From Corynebacterium mustelae (GTDB lineage Bacteria > Actinomycetota > Actinomycetes > Mycobacteriales > Mycobacteriaceae), in assembly GCF_001020985.1 (NCBI RefSeq), contig NZ_CP011542.1:620001-684000 (forward strand): a DNA stretch of 64,000 nucleotides. The letters are read 5' to 3'. Shown here in pieces: positions 27,236-36,283 of this stretch; position 1 is the stretch's first letter; every line of letters starts with the position of its first letter. Position numbers and translations under genes: made by a program. Below the pieces are notes generated by a model. That model had not been told where the DNA came from and did not search any database. It worked only from the letters and a program-made list of their open reading frames with translations.

Positions 27236-27529
27236 TCAGGTTTTAGACCACACCGCGGTAATGACGAGTACGGCAACAATGGGATAGAAGAAATCTTCAA
27301 TCGGAACGAGCCCCAAATTAATCCCTAACCGTTGGGACTCGCCGTAGCCTACCAACTTTGCCCAGATCATGAGGTTGTCAAAGATTGCGGTAAGCGTTAA
27401 CAGAACCACCAACACAATCCCAGTCACCGCGACTGGTTTTGGTCGTTTAATTAACCATAGGGCAATCGCGCCGATAAGGAACGGAATGCTAATAAGCGTG
27501 TAGGTCACGTCAATCACCGTCGAATCCAT
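27236..27529 (-). CDS. crtYf: C50 carotenoid epsilon-cyclase subunit
   Basis: A 97-residue membrane protein with three helices and the cyclase-domain hallmark GLVPIEDFFYPIVAVLVI near the C-terminus. With CrtYe it forms the heterodimeric cyclase that closes the rings of decaprenoxanthin. Start overlaps crtYe by 16 bases, so the subunits are translationally coupled. Confidence 0.88.
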   Translation of the reverse strand: MDSTVIDVTYTLISIPFLIGAIALWLIKRPKPVAVTGIVLVVLLTLTAIFDNLMIWAKLVGYGESQRLGINLGLVPIEDFFYPIVAVLVITAVWSKT

Positions 27530-27837
27530 AGTCGGTACAACCGCCTGGTTGCTGTTGTCACGTTGATGGTGAGGTAGGACAAGAAGAACAGGAAGATGGG
27601 TTCTTCAATGGGTAACTCAGGTGCGAGAATGATTCCCGTCATGTAGTCCGACCCGCCTCGAAAAAACGACCCGGTTGCGATCCCTAACCCGTCCCAGATT
27701 AAAAACAGCACCACCAACCCCAGGCACAGAGCTGTTGCCGCCTTAGCATCGGCGAAGAACGCCAATGTCCAGCGCCAATCGCACAGCACCATACACATTA
27801 ACGAAACGAGGAGAAATGCTAGGTATGCGAAAGCCAT
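27514..27837 (-). CDS. crtYe: C50 carotenoid epsilon-cyclase subunit
   Basis: A 107-residue membrane protein with three helices; the lycopene-cyclase-domain signature is LAPELPIEEPIFLFFLSYL near residue 73. It pairs with the downstream CrtYf. One base separates it from crtI and it overlaps crtYf, so this is one operon. Confidence 0.88.
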   Translation of the reverse strand: MAFAYLAFLLVSLMCMVLCDWRWTLAFFADAKAATALCLGLVVLFLIWDGLGIATGSFFRGGSDYMTGIILAPELPIEEPIFLFFLSYLTINVTTATRRLYRLWIRR

Positions 27838-27838
27838 G

Positions 27839-29419
27839 TCAGCTAACCCAATCTGGCGACAGCGGCCCAGGGCTGGAATCCGACCGAAGCCGTTTGACGA
27901 TATTTTCTGCCGAGATCAAACACATGGGCACCCCAACCCCCGGTACCGTAGTGGCCCCGGCGTAATACAAACCAGCAACCTTTTTTGACTTATTGCTGCC
28001 TCGAAGAAACGCCGACTGGCGGAGGGTATGGGCGGGGCCGATCGAGCCGCCGCGCCAAGCGTTATATCGCTCGCTGAAATCGGAGGGGCCAAGGGTTTTG
28101 CGTACCACGATCCTTTCGGCTAGATCTGGAATATCCGCCCACCTAGAAATCTGATCAATGGCCTGGTTAGCTATGTTCGTAACTCGGGCTGAGGCAGAAT
28201 CACGGTAGGCATCGCCGTGGCCAAAGTTCTCCTGGGCTGGGGTAGGAATGAGAACAAAGAGATTTTCATGGTCTTTGGGCGCCACCGCTGGATCGGTGGC
28301 AGAGGGCATTGACACATAAATCGAATGCGATGAGTCTAGCAGTCGGTTAGGTGTCGGACCGGAAAATACCACGTCGAAATCATCACGCCAGTCTTCACTG
28401 AAGAACAGATTGTGGTGGCGCAATTGCGGCAGCTTCCCGGATACCCCTAGTAGCACCAGTACCGTCCCGATGCCTGGGTCTTTGTGTGCAAAAGACGATT
28501 CAGGATACGAACGCAGTTTCTCAGGAAGTAGATGGGTTTCGGTGTGGTGTAAATCCGCGCAGGAGATCACTACGTCGGCAGCAATAGTGTCAACAACACC
28601 GTCCGAGGTACGCACCCGCACCCCAGTTGCATGTGTGCCCTCGGTGGTGATTGCGGTTACCGAAGTATTAAACACAAAACGAGCACCGTTTTCGTTAGCC
28701 AGCCGGTAAATTGCTTGGGCTACCGCCATAAACCCGCCTTGGGGGTAGGAAACTCCTTGTACCAAATCCGTGTGACTCATCAAATGGTACATAGCCGGGG
28801 TTTTCTCCGGGCGGGAGGAAAGAAACACCGCCGGATACTCAAGGATTTGGCGCAGTAGCGTGCTTTGAAATTTAGTACCAACAAATGTATCCAGCGGAGT
28901 CGTGAGCAGCGACGTTAGCGGGCGGATGCGTTGGCGCACATCCTTATGCACCAACGGGCCTAACGAACTAAACGTGGTGTATAGGAACCGATCAACCGCG
29001 ATGTCATAAGCATCTCGCGCACTATCAAGATAATCCGCCAGCTTTTGCCCAGCCCCAGGCTCAACTGATTCAAAAAACGCAATGGCATTATCCCTACCAG
29101 TAGGGACATCCACCGCAGGCTGACCTTCCGGGAAAATCCGGTAGCCAGGGTCGAGGTCAACTAGTTCTAGTTGCTGCGCTGTTGTGGTCCCTAGTAGCTG
29201 GAAGAAATGGTCGAATGCGTCCGGCATGAGATACCACGACGGTCCCGTGTCCCACCTAAAACCATCAGCTTCTATTTCACCGGAACGGCCACCAACACCA
29301 TCGTTTTGTTCCACCACAGTCACATCGACCCCGGCGCGTGCCAGCAGTGCTGCGGTTGCTAAACCGGCAAATCCCGCTCCGATAATAACGACCCGGTTAG
29401 GTAAGGAAGTATCATTCAT
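27839..29419 (-). CDS. crtI: Phytoene desaturase
   Basis: A 526-residue FAD-dependent desaturase that converts phytoene to lycopene. The dinucleotide-binding motif VVIIGAGFAGLATAALLARA is at residues 9-28, followed by VVEQNDGVGGRSG; RWDTGPSWYLMP follows. The C-terminal end GLYYAGATTVPGVGVPMCLISAE is the typical carotenoid-oxidoreductase signature. The ATG at 29419 overlaps the crtB stop by eight bases (coupled); an upstream in-frame start at 29464 would lie within crtB. Confidence 0.93.
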   Translation of the reverse strand: MNDTSLPNRVVIIGAGFAGLATAALLARAGVDVTVVEQNDGVGGRSGEIEADGFRWDTGPSWYLMPDAFDHFFQLLGTTTAQQLELVDLDPGYRIFPEGQPAVDVPTGRDNAIAFFESVEPGAGQKLADYLDSARDAYDIAVDRFLYTTFSSLGPLVHKDVRQRIRPLTSLLTTPLDTFVGTKFQSTLLRQILEYPAVFLSSRPEKTPAMYHLMSHTDLVQGVSYPQGGFMAVAQAIYRLANENGARFVFNTSVTAITTEGTHATGVRVRTSDGVVDTIAADVVISCADLHHTETHLLPEKLRSYPESSFAHKDPGIGTVLVLLGVSGKLPQLRHHNLFFSEDWRDDFDVVFSGPTPNRLLDSSHSIYVSMPSATDPAVAPKDHENLFVLIPTPAQENFGHGDAYRDSASARVTNIANQAIDQISRWADIPDLAERIVVRKTLGPSDFSERYNAWRGGSIGPAHTLRQSAFLRGSNKSKKVAGLYYAGATTVPGVGVPMCLISAENIVKRLRSDSSPGPLSPDWVS

Positions 29420-30350
29420 TGTCGTAATCTTTCTTTTTACGGTTTTTGCGGCTGCGATCCCCAACGGTGGCTTGGAGAATCGCCTGACTGAAAATTTTGG
29501 ATTTCGTTGTCGCCGGAACCCGTACCCGTTGGCGGTAAATATCTGCGGCCGGGACAGTTTCCAGCTGATCCGTTAATTCCGAAAACAGATTCGTTGCGGC
29601 TATCACACCAGCGCGGGCGGATCGAGGCAGCAACGCGATTGCGCGACGAGCAATCGTGAGATCGTCCCGGATATCGTTGATGAGGTGCAGCTTGGTGGTT
29701 TCGTCGAGTGAATGTGTGCTGAGCTCGGGGAAGTAACATCGGCCTAGTGTCTGGCTGTCCTCAGATAAGTCCCTTAAGAAATTAATTTTCTGAAACGCAG
29801 CCCCTAAAGCCCGTGCGCCTTCTTCCATGGTGGTTCTATCCTGCGTGGAAACTGATTCGCCCACCAAAAACGCCTGTAGACACAACAATCCAATAACTTC
29901 AGCGGAACCGTAGACGTAATCATCAAAGCTGGTGGGGTCATAATTAACTTGGTGTAAGTCCCTACGCATTGACGCAAAAAATGCCTCGATATATTCGTCC
30001 TTGTAGCCGCACCTTCTGGCGCTAATCCCATAGGCATGGAGCACCGGGTCGGGGTTAAACCGCTGCTTCGGTGCCGCCCGCACGGCGGTTTCATACCCAG
30101 CCAACTGCGCCTCAACTGACGACTTTTCCATACCTGCCTGGTAGGCGGTGCCATCGACTATTTCGTCGGCGATCCGTACCATCGCATATAAGTTGGAAAT
30201 ATCTTCCCGAACCCGTTTTCCTAACAGCCGTGAGGCGAGGGAAAAACTCGTCGAATAGTTCAAGATAATTTGCTCGGCAGCTTTACACGCCGCGCGATCG
30301 TAGCGTTTGAGATAATCCGGGTCAGATTCAGCTTTCGGGTGGGAATCCAT
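29412..30350 (-). CDS. crtB: Phytoene synthase
   Basis: A 312-residue squalene/phytoene synthase that joins two geranylgeranyl diphosphates. The first motif is YAMVRIADEIVDG (about residue 55) and the second ALGAAFQKINFLRDLSED (about residue 165), both carrying the Mg-binding aspartates; CYFPEL follows. Start is the ATG at 30350 or the GTG just before it. It follows the glycosyltransferase by about 20 bases. Confidence 0.93.
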   Translation of the reverse strand: MDSHPKAESDPDYLKRYDRAACKAAEQIILNYSTSFSLASRLLGKRVREDISNLYAMVRIADEIVDGTAYQAGMEKSSVEAQLAGYETAVRAAPKQRFNPDPVLHAYGISARRCGYKDEYIEAFFASMRRDLHQVNYDPTSFDDYVYGSAEVIGLLCLQAFLVGESVSTQDRTTMEEGARALGAAFQKINFLRDLSEDSQTLGRCYFPELSTHSLDETTKLHLINDIRDDLTIARRAIALLPRSARAGVIAATNLFSELTDQLETVPAADIYRQRVRVPATTKSKIFSQAILQATVGDRSRKNRKKKDYDNE

Positions 30351-30369
30351 CACAAATCACGTACCCTTC

Positions 30370-31170
30370 TCAAAAATCCGCGTGGTCAAGAATGGTGCCC
30401 AGTCGACTGCCCAGTAATCCCCGCTGCGCAAGCCTGCGGTGTGGCGGTTGGGTGCGGAAATTAACAAACATTGTGTGAAACCCGCGTCGGAATCTAACCG
30501 CTAGTTGCCCTAAACCCTTGACTGCCCGGGCATCCATGTCGACGCTCAAATCAGGTTGGAACCACACCGTTTCATCTGGGCGGACGGCGAAAGATAGGTG
30601 TATATCCTCATGTACGTACGTGTCGGTGAAATCGATGCCGGGACTTACCTCATCCCACCAGGTTGACCGCAAGGAGTAATTTGTGCCGAAGAACGGGAAA
30701 TGACCTAAAGCTGAGCCCACGCTACGGTGATATGCCCCCAGATATAACCTGCTAACGAAGTCACCCAGTATGGACAATGTAGGTGGGAACATGAACCGAG
30801 CGGAGCCAGTCACGCCAACCACCGTGCGCCCCGGTGATCTATCCGCAGCGTCCCATGCCCGGTGCAAGCGTTCTACAAAGTCCGGTGGCGCAATAATATC
30901 TGCGTCGGTGCGCACAAGAACATCACCGGTGGCATGAGCAAACCCAGTGGCGGTTGCCCAGGTGATTCCGCGCCGGGGTTCTGGCACGACAAGTGCCCCA
31001 TATTTGTCCGCCACAGCTGCCGAGTTGTCGGTGGAACCGTTATCAACGACAATGATTTCAGTCGCGGGGACGGTTTGCTGAACAAGACTTCGCAGGCAGT
31101 GCTGTAAAAGTTCGGCGTCGTTGAGGCAAGGGATGACAATACTGATTCTTCGATGAGTGTTCGTCGTCAT
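30370..31170 (-). CDS. Family 2 glycosyltransferase, probably carotenoid glucosylation
   Basis: A 266-residue GT-A fold enzyme: ISIVIPCLNDAELLQHCLRS at residues 9-28, VVDNGSTDNS, and the metal-binding TDAD in VLVRTDADIIAPPDFVERL (about 93). The C-terminal part YVHEDIHLSF carries the usual ED acceptor-site motif. It is the first gene of the leftward crt operon, directly before crtB. Decaprenoxanthin is found as mono- and diglucosides in corynebacteria, so a CrtX-like role is a reasonable inference; a cell-envelope role cannot be excluded. Confidence 0.75.
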   Translation of the reverse strand: MTTNTHRRISIVIPCLNDAELLQHCLRSLVQQTVPATEIIVVDNGSTDNSAAVADKYGALVVPEPRRGITWATATGFAHATGDVLVRTDADIIAPPDFVERLHRAWDAADRSPGRTVVGVTGSARFMFPPTLSILGDFVSRLYLGAYHRSVGSALGHFPFFGTNYSLRSTWWDEVSPGIDFTDTYVHEDIHLSFAVRPDETVWFQPDLSVDMDARAVKGLGQLAVRFRRGFHTMFVNFRTQPPHRRLAQRGLLGSRLGTILDHADF

Positions 31171-31241
31171 ATAACGCCCTTACGCCGTTGTGCTTTGTGC
31201 CCAAGTATAGTTGAGAAACCCTCGCAGACTTCGTGAAATAA

Positions 31242-31286
31242 CTTGTGCTTTTCGACGAGCGGCGGAGGGGCGTCGAAAAGCACAAG
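31242..31286. repeat. 16-bp perfect inverted repeat built on the GCTTTTCGACG motif
   Basis: CTTGTGCTTTTCGACG and CGTCGAAAAGCACAAG flank a 13-base purine-rich loop. It lies between the start of the glycosyltransferase and the end of the SUKH-like gene at 31319, so it may end transcription of the latter, although no T-tract follows. Both arms contain the recurring 11/12-mer. Confidence 0.8.
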
Positions 31287-31318
31287 GCTAGCAAATTACA
31301 TTGCTTACACGCAGCTAC

Positions 31319-32332
31319 TTAACGATCTTTCGTCGTATGTGCGATAAATTGCGCCCCTAACCGTGGTGAAACCTCATGTAGTTCTTCAAAGAGAATTTCA
31401 TCCCACCGAAGCCACTGGCCCACCTCCAACGTACCGCGCAGAAAATTCGGGTCAAGCAGTAGTTTTACTAGCCGCGCTACCGGTGAATCTACCTCCCGCA
31501 GCCGCGACTTGCATGCCGCGAGATCTTTCTCACCCGCATTACCCGCCACAAACCGCCGTGCCATAATCAAGCACGAAGTAAACTGCGAGTCCTCAAACTG
31601 TGCATTTCCTGGTTGCTTATTGATAATTTTTTCTACAAACCCAAGCGTCATTTCAACAAACGCCGCATAGGAATGCCTGCTAATGAACTCACTAAATTCG
31701 AAGAACTCCGCGCACGCCTGCGCTGAATCTAATTCGCAGAACCGGTACGCCTTTACTGATAACGCCACAGCGCGCAGATCTTCACAATCTGATGGCGTAA
31801 GCACCATTGGATCATGAGGGAAATACCTCATTTGATCGGCGACCCACAACAGATAATTCATAAGACCACGTCCCTCAGCCTCATCTGTGGGAAACGTCAA
31901 CCCCGCTTCAATGCCTGCCCGGTACGCCTTTGACAATGCGGCTTCCTGCTCCGCCAACTCCAACCACGGCGCGAACTGTAGTGGTTGCCGGGTATTTGGG
32001 TGGATAACCTGACGAAACATCGCACAATCGCCCTCGCCCCACACCTGCCATACCTGGCCAGCTGCCTGCCCACGTACCACTATCACAACGTAGTCACACT
32101 CATGGCGCATCAGTGGAATTGCCCCCGGCAGAGTCTCAACCAGGTTAGTGCTGTAGTGGCTACTGATAAACGGGAAATCCACGCTAAGATCCACCGGAAG
32201 AACGTCGGCAGCGGGACTAGCGAAAAGCTGCCATGCCGGGTGCTGGCGGTTGCCCTCATTAAGGAGGAAATTCCGGTAGTCCTTAGGCAACAGGTAGAGC
32301 ATGTCATCTTCAACGGCAGCAACGCTTCGCAT
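31319..32332 (-). CDS. SUKH-like two-domain protein, family member 1
   Basis: A 337-residue acidic protein, similar along its length to the gene at 46754. N-terminus: EDDMLYLLPKDYRNFLLNEGN (46754 has [20 protein letters not shown]), an SMI1/KNR4-like opening, then DLSVDFPF and YVVIVVRGQAAGQVWQV. The C-terminal about 130 residues (from CAEFFEFSEFISRHSY to LVKLLLDPNFLRG and WDEILFEELHEVSPRLGAQF) match a domain that also occurs alone at 44080, 47736 and 48243. ATG 32332 is chosen because AAGGA lies seven bases before and the paralogue starts at the same residue. Function unknown; an immunity-type role is inferred. Confidence 0.7.
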   Translation of the reverse strand: MRSVAAVEDDMLYLLPKDYRNFLLNEGNRQHPAWQLFASPAADVLPVDLSVDFPFISSHYSTNLVETLPGAIPLMRHECDYVVIVVRGQAAGQVWQVWGEGDCAMFRQVIHPNTRQPLQFAPWLELAEQEAALSKAYRAGIEAGLTFPTDEAEGRGLMNYLLWVADQMRYFPHDPMVLTPSDCEDLRAVALSVKAYRFCELDSAQACAEFFEFSEFISRHSYAAFVEMTLGFVEKIINKQPGNAQFEDSQFTSCLIMARRFVAGNAGEKDLAACKSRLREVDSPVARLVKLLLDPNFLRGTLEVGQWLRWDEILFEELHEVSPRLGAQFIAHTTKDR

Positions 32333-32460
32333 CAGCAATCCTTATAAAACGTGGTTGTCACAAGTATCAGGGGCATGAATACCAGGTCAGCCCATGCGCT
32401 GGCTTAAACATTAACAGAGCAGAGGAATTAGGTAATCTCCCGTGATTCTTCAGTTGGCGA

Positions 32461-32474
32461 TACATTTGTATGTA
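32461..32474. promoter_or_regulatory. Palindrome upstream of the rph-like gene
   Basis: TACAT-TTGT-ATGTA, a 5-4-5 inverted repeat 38 bases before the GTG start, in the promoter zone. A TetR/MarR-type operator is possible. The known rifamycin-associated element of actinomycetes was not found. Confidence 0.35.
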
Positions 32475-32512
32475 GTGCAATTAAAGCTATGACCTATCAG
32501 GAGTAAGCGCTA

Positions 32513-34963
32513 GTGATCGTGTGGTTTGATTCGGTTTCAGCTGAGGATATAGCTCTTGTTGGTGGCAAGGGTGCGAATTTGGGGGAGTGCGTTTCCGCTG
32601 GTTTCCCGGTGCCGCCTGGGTTTTGTATTTCAACTGCGGCGTATCGGGAGGCGACCGCCCCGGTTATAGCTGATGTGCTTGCGGCTTCGGCGGCGGGTGA
32701 TTTTGACCGCGCCAGAAATATGATCGAACAGTGCGAGATACCCGGTACGCTGCGGCACGATATTTCCGCAGCTTATCGTGAGTTGGGGGAACCGGTGGTT
32801 GCGGTTCGATCCTCAGCTACTGCAGAAGACATGGCCGATGCTAGTTTTGCGGGGCAACAAGACACGTTTTTAGGGGTGCGTGGTGATGCTGCGCTGATGG
32901 CTGCCATTTGCCGGTGCTGGTCGTCATTGTGGACACCGCGTGCGGTTGATTACCGCGCGCAAAAAGGAATCCACCAGGCCGATTTGGCGTTGTGCGTCGT
33001 GGTGCAAACCATGATCCCGGCTGAAAAATCAGGGGTGCTATTCACGACCAATCCAATGAGCGATGTGCCAGATGAGATGCTGGTCAGTGGTTCCTATGGG
33101 CTAGGGGAAAGCGTGGTTGCGTCCTTGGTTACGCCGGATACCTGGGTGGTGTCGACGACACCGGTTATCAAGGTGAGCTCTGTTGAGTTGGGCTCGAAGG
33201 AAACTCGCATTGATCTGTCCGATGATGGCGGCACGGAGACAACAGTGGTTTCGATTACTGACCGCAACAGATTGTGCTTGTCTAACCAGGAACTAGAAGC
33301 ACTCGTTCACCTGGGGCAGAAGGTGGAAGCACATTATGGCAGTGGTCAGGATATTGAGTGGGCAGTATATCAGGGGGAAGTGTTTTTATTGCAGTCGCGC
33401 CCGATCACAACCTCAGCTGATGCGCAGATCACTGGGCACCAGGGCGTGCATTCAAAAACTACTCGGACATTGCGCGATGATTTGGTGGAACACTATCCTG
33501 CCCCGTATCCCTTGGACCTGTTGGCGGTGCATGCGGTACAAGACGCGGTTCATCAGGCGATGAATACCATTGGTTTGGTTACTACCACGGCGGAGAACCT
33601 TATTGTCGGCGATGCGGATGGGGTCATTCGGTTGAATATTACGGTTCCTAGGCCAGCGCTTAACCTGGGGTTACGGCTGCCGCGGGCGTTTGTTCGGGGG
33701 ATGCGGCATGATCCTCGTTCCTGGGACCATGAGCGTGATGTGTGGTTGGAACAGATCGCGAAGTTGGAAACCCGAAGTAGGAACCTTGGCAGGCTGGATG
33801 ATGCCGAGGTCATTGCCTTTGTACGTGACGCGGTCGCCGTCGCAGCAATGGTAACCACTGATCGGTTTTTACATTATTTAGCACCGATGATGGTGTACCG
33901 GAGTGTTGTGACTCGGCTTCTTAGAAGATCCCATCTAAGTGCACACTGTACCGCTGAGGATATGGTGCAGGGACTCGACTACGTATCGGCGCTTGTTACG
34001 CGGGAGGTTCAACAATTAGTACAGCTAGCCCGTGACACTTCCGTTGCGGAGTGCGTAACAGAAACCGATCCGAAACATGTCATGGCTGAGCTTGACCGGC
34101 TGCCGGAGGGGAAACAATTGTCCCAGGCGGTACGGGAGTTTTTGGCTACCTATGGGGCGCGAACCGGCAAGATGTATCTTCCATTCTCGAACCGCTCCTG
34201 GGGTGAAAACCCGGAGATCCTGCTGGCGTTACTAGCATCGCAGCTACGTGGCGGCAGGGAGCAGGCGACCGAAGTGCCGGACAACCTGATTGAAAAAGTC
34301 GGTGCCGGGTTGCCGAAGGCGCTGCGCCGGTTATGGCGGCGTACTGTAGAAAGGTTCAGGTTGGCGCACATAGCGCGGGAGGAAACCGCGCACTTCATTG
34401 AGAAGATTTTTGTGCTCGCCCGGGTCGGCATGGATGAGCTTGGTGCCCGGCTGGTTCATCGTGGGGATATTTCCAGTGTTGGCGATGTGCAGTTTTTGTA
34501 CTTTTCCGAGATCGCCGAAAAACTACTTGGCGATTCCACCGCTGATCTATGCCACACTGTGCAGAAGCGGCGCATGAAACGTCCCACCGCTGAAGCTATC
34601 TGGTGGGATCGGGGCGAGGACCCCCACGCGTCGGATTCGCGGATTACCGGTGTGGGCGCGAGTACAGGCCGGGTGATCGGTACGGCCCGGATTATTACAG
34701 GGATGGCGGATTTTCAGCGGCTGCAACCAGGTGATATTCTGGTATGCCCCTATACCGACCCCACCTGGACTCCGCTGTTTTCAGTCGCCGCTGGGGTGGT
34801 GGCGGACACAGGCGGCCCGTTATCTCATGCTGCGATCGTCGCCCGCGAATATCGTATCCCCGCTGTCCTAGGAACCGGGCGTGGCACCAGACTGATCCGT
34901 GATGGCGCGAAAATAACTATCGACGGTAAACACGGCTGGGTGGAAACAATAGAGGAATTCTAA
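32513..34963 (+). CDS. Rifampin phosphotransferase / PEP synthase-like enzyme
   Basis: 816 residues in the three-part order of rifampin phosphotransferase (RPH). (1) An ATP-grasp PEP/pyruvate-binding domain (about 1-310): LVGGKGANLGE, VAVRSSATAEDMADASFAGQQDT, QDIEWAVYQGEVFLLQSRP. (2) A helical middle domain (about 330-710), with FLATYGARTGKMYLPFSNRSW resembling the RPH rifampin-binding part. (3) A C-terminal swivelling domain with DILVCPYTDPTWTPLF and the catalytic His about 772 in GGPLSHAAIVARE. The TIM-barrel domain of true PEP synthase is missing, which excludes gluconeogenic PpsA. RPH inactivates rifamycins by phosphorylation; a different small-molecule substrate is possible. GTG start with AGGAG nine bases before. 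Confidence 0.75.
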   Translation: MIVWFDSVSAEDIALVGGKGANLGECVSAGFPVPPGFCISTAAYREATAPVIADVLAASAAGDFDRARNMIEQCEIPGTLRHDISAAYRELGEPVVAVRSSATAEDMADASFAGQQDTFLGVRGDAALMAAICRCWSSLWTPRAVDYRAQKGIHQADLALCVVVQTMIPAEKSGVLFTTNPMSDVPDEMLVSGSYGLGESVVASLVTPDTWVVSTTPVIKVSSVELGSKETRIDLSDDGGTETTVVSITDRNRLCLSNQELEALVHLGQKVEAHYGSGQDIEWAVYQGEVFLLQSRPITTSADAQITGHQGVHSKTTRTLRDDLVEHYPAPYPLDLLAVHAVQDAVHQAMNTIGLVTTTAENLIVGDADGVIRLNITVPRPALNLGLRLPRAFVRGMRHDPRSWDHERDVWLEQIAKLETRSRNLGRLDDAEVIAFVRDAVAVAAMVTTDRFLHYLAPMMVYRSVVTRLLRRSHLSAHCTAEDMVQGLDYVSALVTREVQQLVQLARDTSVAECVTETDPKHVMAELDRLPEGKQLSQAVREFLATYGARTGKMYLPFSNRSWGENPEILLALLASQLRGGREQATEVPDNLIEKVGAGLPKALRRLWRRTVERFRLAHIAREETAHFIEKIFVLARVGMDELGARLVHRGDISSVGDVQFLYFSEIAEKLLGDSTADLCHTVQKRRMKRPTAEAIWWDRGEDPHASDSRITGVGASTGRVIGTARIITGMADFQRLQPGDILVCPYTDPTWTPLFSVAAGVVADTGGPLSHAAIVAREYRIPAVLGTGRGTRLIRDGAKITIDGKHGWVETIEEF

Positions 34964-35006
34964 CCCACGAGCTTTTCGACGATCCACAAACTGCGTTTCA
35001 ACAACA

Positions 35007-35028
35007 GGTAGCCAGCCCGAAGGCTACC
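35007..35028 (+). terminator. Hairpin after the rph-like gene
   Basis: GGTAGCC and GGCTACC, a perfect seven-base stem with an eight-base loop, about 45 bases after the stop; a loose TTCCTGTCTTTC tail follows. GCTTTTCGACG (34971-34981) lies between the stop codon and the hairpin. Moderate terminator candidate. Confidence 0.45.
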
Positions 35029-35099
35029 GCTTCCTGTCTTTCAAACCGGTTTCACCTACCTCACTGAAAAGTAACAGGAAGCTTGAGCAAACTTACCCC

Positions 35100-35161
35100 A
35101 ACTCGACCTATTTTGCTCTCTGGTTACGGAACCCACCACAGCCGCACGAAAAGGTCGAGTT
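35100..35161. repeat. 62-bp inverted-terminus element, copy C
   Basis: Perfect ten-base inverted ends AACTCGACCT and AGGTCGAGTT, overall 62 bp; a T outside the left end's A-run pairs less well. The interior is unlike the other copies. It lies between the ends of the rph-like gene and the ABC ATPase gene. Confidence 0.75.
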
Positions 35162-35227
35162 GCCCGGAGATAGACCACGCCGATCACCAACCTAGCTGGA
35201 GGTTTGCCATCTTTAGCCCTCACAATT

Positions 35228-36283
35228 TCAGCGCTGTGGGAGTGCCCATAACCGAGTGGAATTAAAAACAATGCGCACTTCGTCGCCGGGGATGGTGTAA
35301 GCCAATTCGTCGTCGGACGAGCAATGCAAAACGATGCGGCCGTGGGTGGTTTCGATGGCCACATCGTGATGATCCCCCATATAAATATTTCGGATGACCT
35401 GGCCTAAATTGCCGATCAAATGCCGTGCTTTTTCGCCCGTGGGAGTGGCGGAGGCACTATTGGGATAACCGATAAGCACCATGGGCGAAGAATCGCTCAG
35501 GCTTGGGTGCGCATCGACTGCTATCGAGGAGCCGAGTGCGGACACTGTCGCCGTAGCCGTGCCAAATGGTGAATGGGAAACAGCGCCGAAAGTGGGGATG
35601 AAAATCGATGCCCCCAAATGCCGTGCGATTTCCAACGTAGCGGGTTGCTCCCGCATATCCTGTGGGGAAGCATCCTGGATAATACGGCCATCGGCGAGGA
35701 AAATGATCCGGTCGGCTATGGAAAAAGCCTCATCAATGTCGTGAGTGACATAAAACGTTGTGCACCCCAATCGGCGATGAGTGTGTAAAATTTGCCCCTT
35801 GAGCTGCTCAGAGGAATATGTATCCACATGAGCCAGGGGCTCGTCGAAAAGCATAACAGTGGGTCGACGGATTAACGCACGTGCCAACGCAGCTTTTTGT
35901 TGCTGGCCTGTCGATAGCTGATGCGGATACCGAAATGCCAGATGGTCAATGCCCAAACTGAGCATGGCAACATCGGCGCCATGGTCGCCAGCGAAACGGA
36001 TATTCTCCGCAACAGTCATGTGGGGAAATAAGGAGGGCTGATCCATCATCATGCCAATCGGGCGGTGATGCGGTGGGCGGTTAATCAACGATTCACCATC
36101 GACTGTAAACGAACCCGTCGCCGGAATAAGCCCAGCGAGAGCACGCAGCAGCGTCGATTTTCCAGCGCCCGACCGGCCGAGAAGAACTATAAGTTCGCCT
36201 GGGTCCGCTTCAATGGAAACATCCCGCAACAGTGCCGTGCCGCGTCGGATAACACTGAGGTTAGTGATGCTGACTAAAGCCAT
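35228..36283 (-). CDS. ABC importer ATPase of the FbpC/AfuC type
   Basis: A 351-residue ATPase. Walker A LLGRSGAGKST (about 32-42), Q-loop MMDQPSLFPHMTVAENI, signature QLSTGQQQKAALARAL (Thr for the usual Gly), Walker B TVMLFDEPLAHVD and switch YVTHDIDEAF. A C-terminal TOBE-like regulatory domain covers about 230-351. It overlaps the permease gene by ten bases and belongs to a leftward operon (binding protein, permease, ATPase). Such transporters were first called iron(III) importers, but AfuABC members carry sugar phosphates; the neighbouring antiporter favours the latter. Confidence 0.85.
   Translation of the reverse strand: MALVSITNLSVIRRGTALLRDVSIEADPGELIVLLGRSGAGKSTLLRALAGLIPATGSFTVDGESLINRPPHHRPIGMMMDQPSLFPHMTVAENIRFAGDHGADVAMLSLGIDHLAFRYPHQLSTGQQQKAALARALIRRPTVMLFDEPLAHVDTYSSEQLKGQILHTHRRLGCTTFYVTHDIDEAFSIADRIIFLADGRIIQDASPQDMREQPATLEIARHLGASIFIPTFGAVSHSPFGTATATVSALGSSIAVDAHPSLSDSSPMVLIGYPNSASATPTGEKARHLIGNLGQVIRNIYMGDHHDVAIETTHGRIVLHCSSDDELAYTIPGDEVRIVFNSTRLWALPQR

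Noticed and set aside
32340..32512. Rifamycin-associated element before the rph-like gene
   Set aside because: Searched for GGGGCTTGCGGCAAGCCCC or a close relative; only an unrelated TACAT/ATGTA palindrome was found.
35842..35852. CGTCGAAAAGC within the ABC ATPase as a regulatory copy of the 12-mer
   Set aside because: It encodes the Walker B LFDEP segment, so this copy is explained by protein coding; it is counted as coding only.
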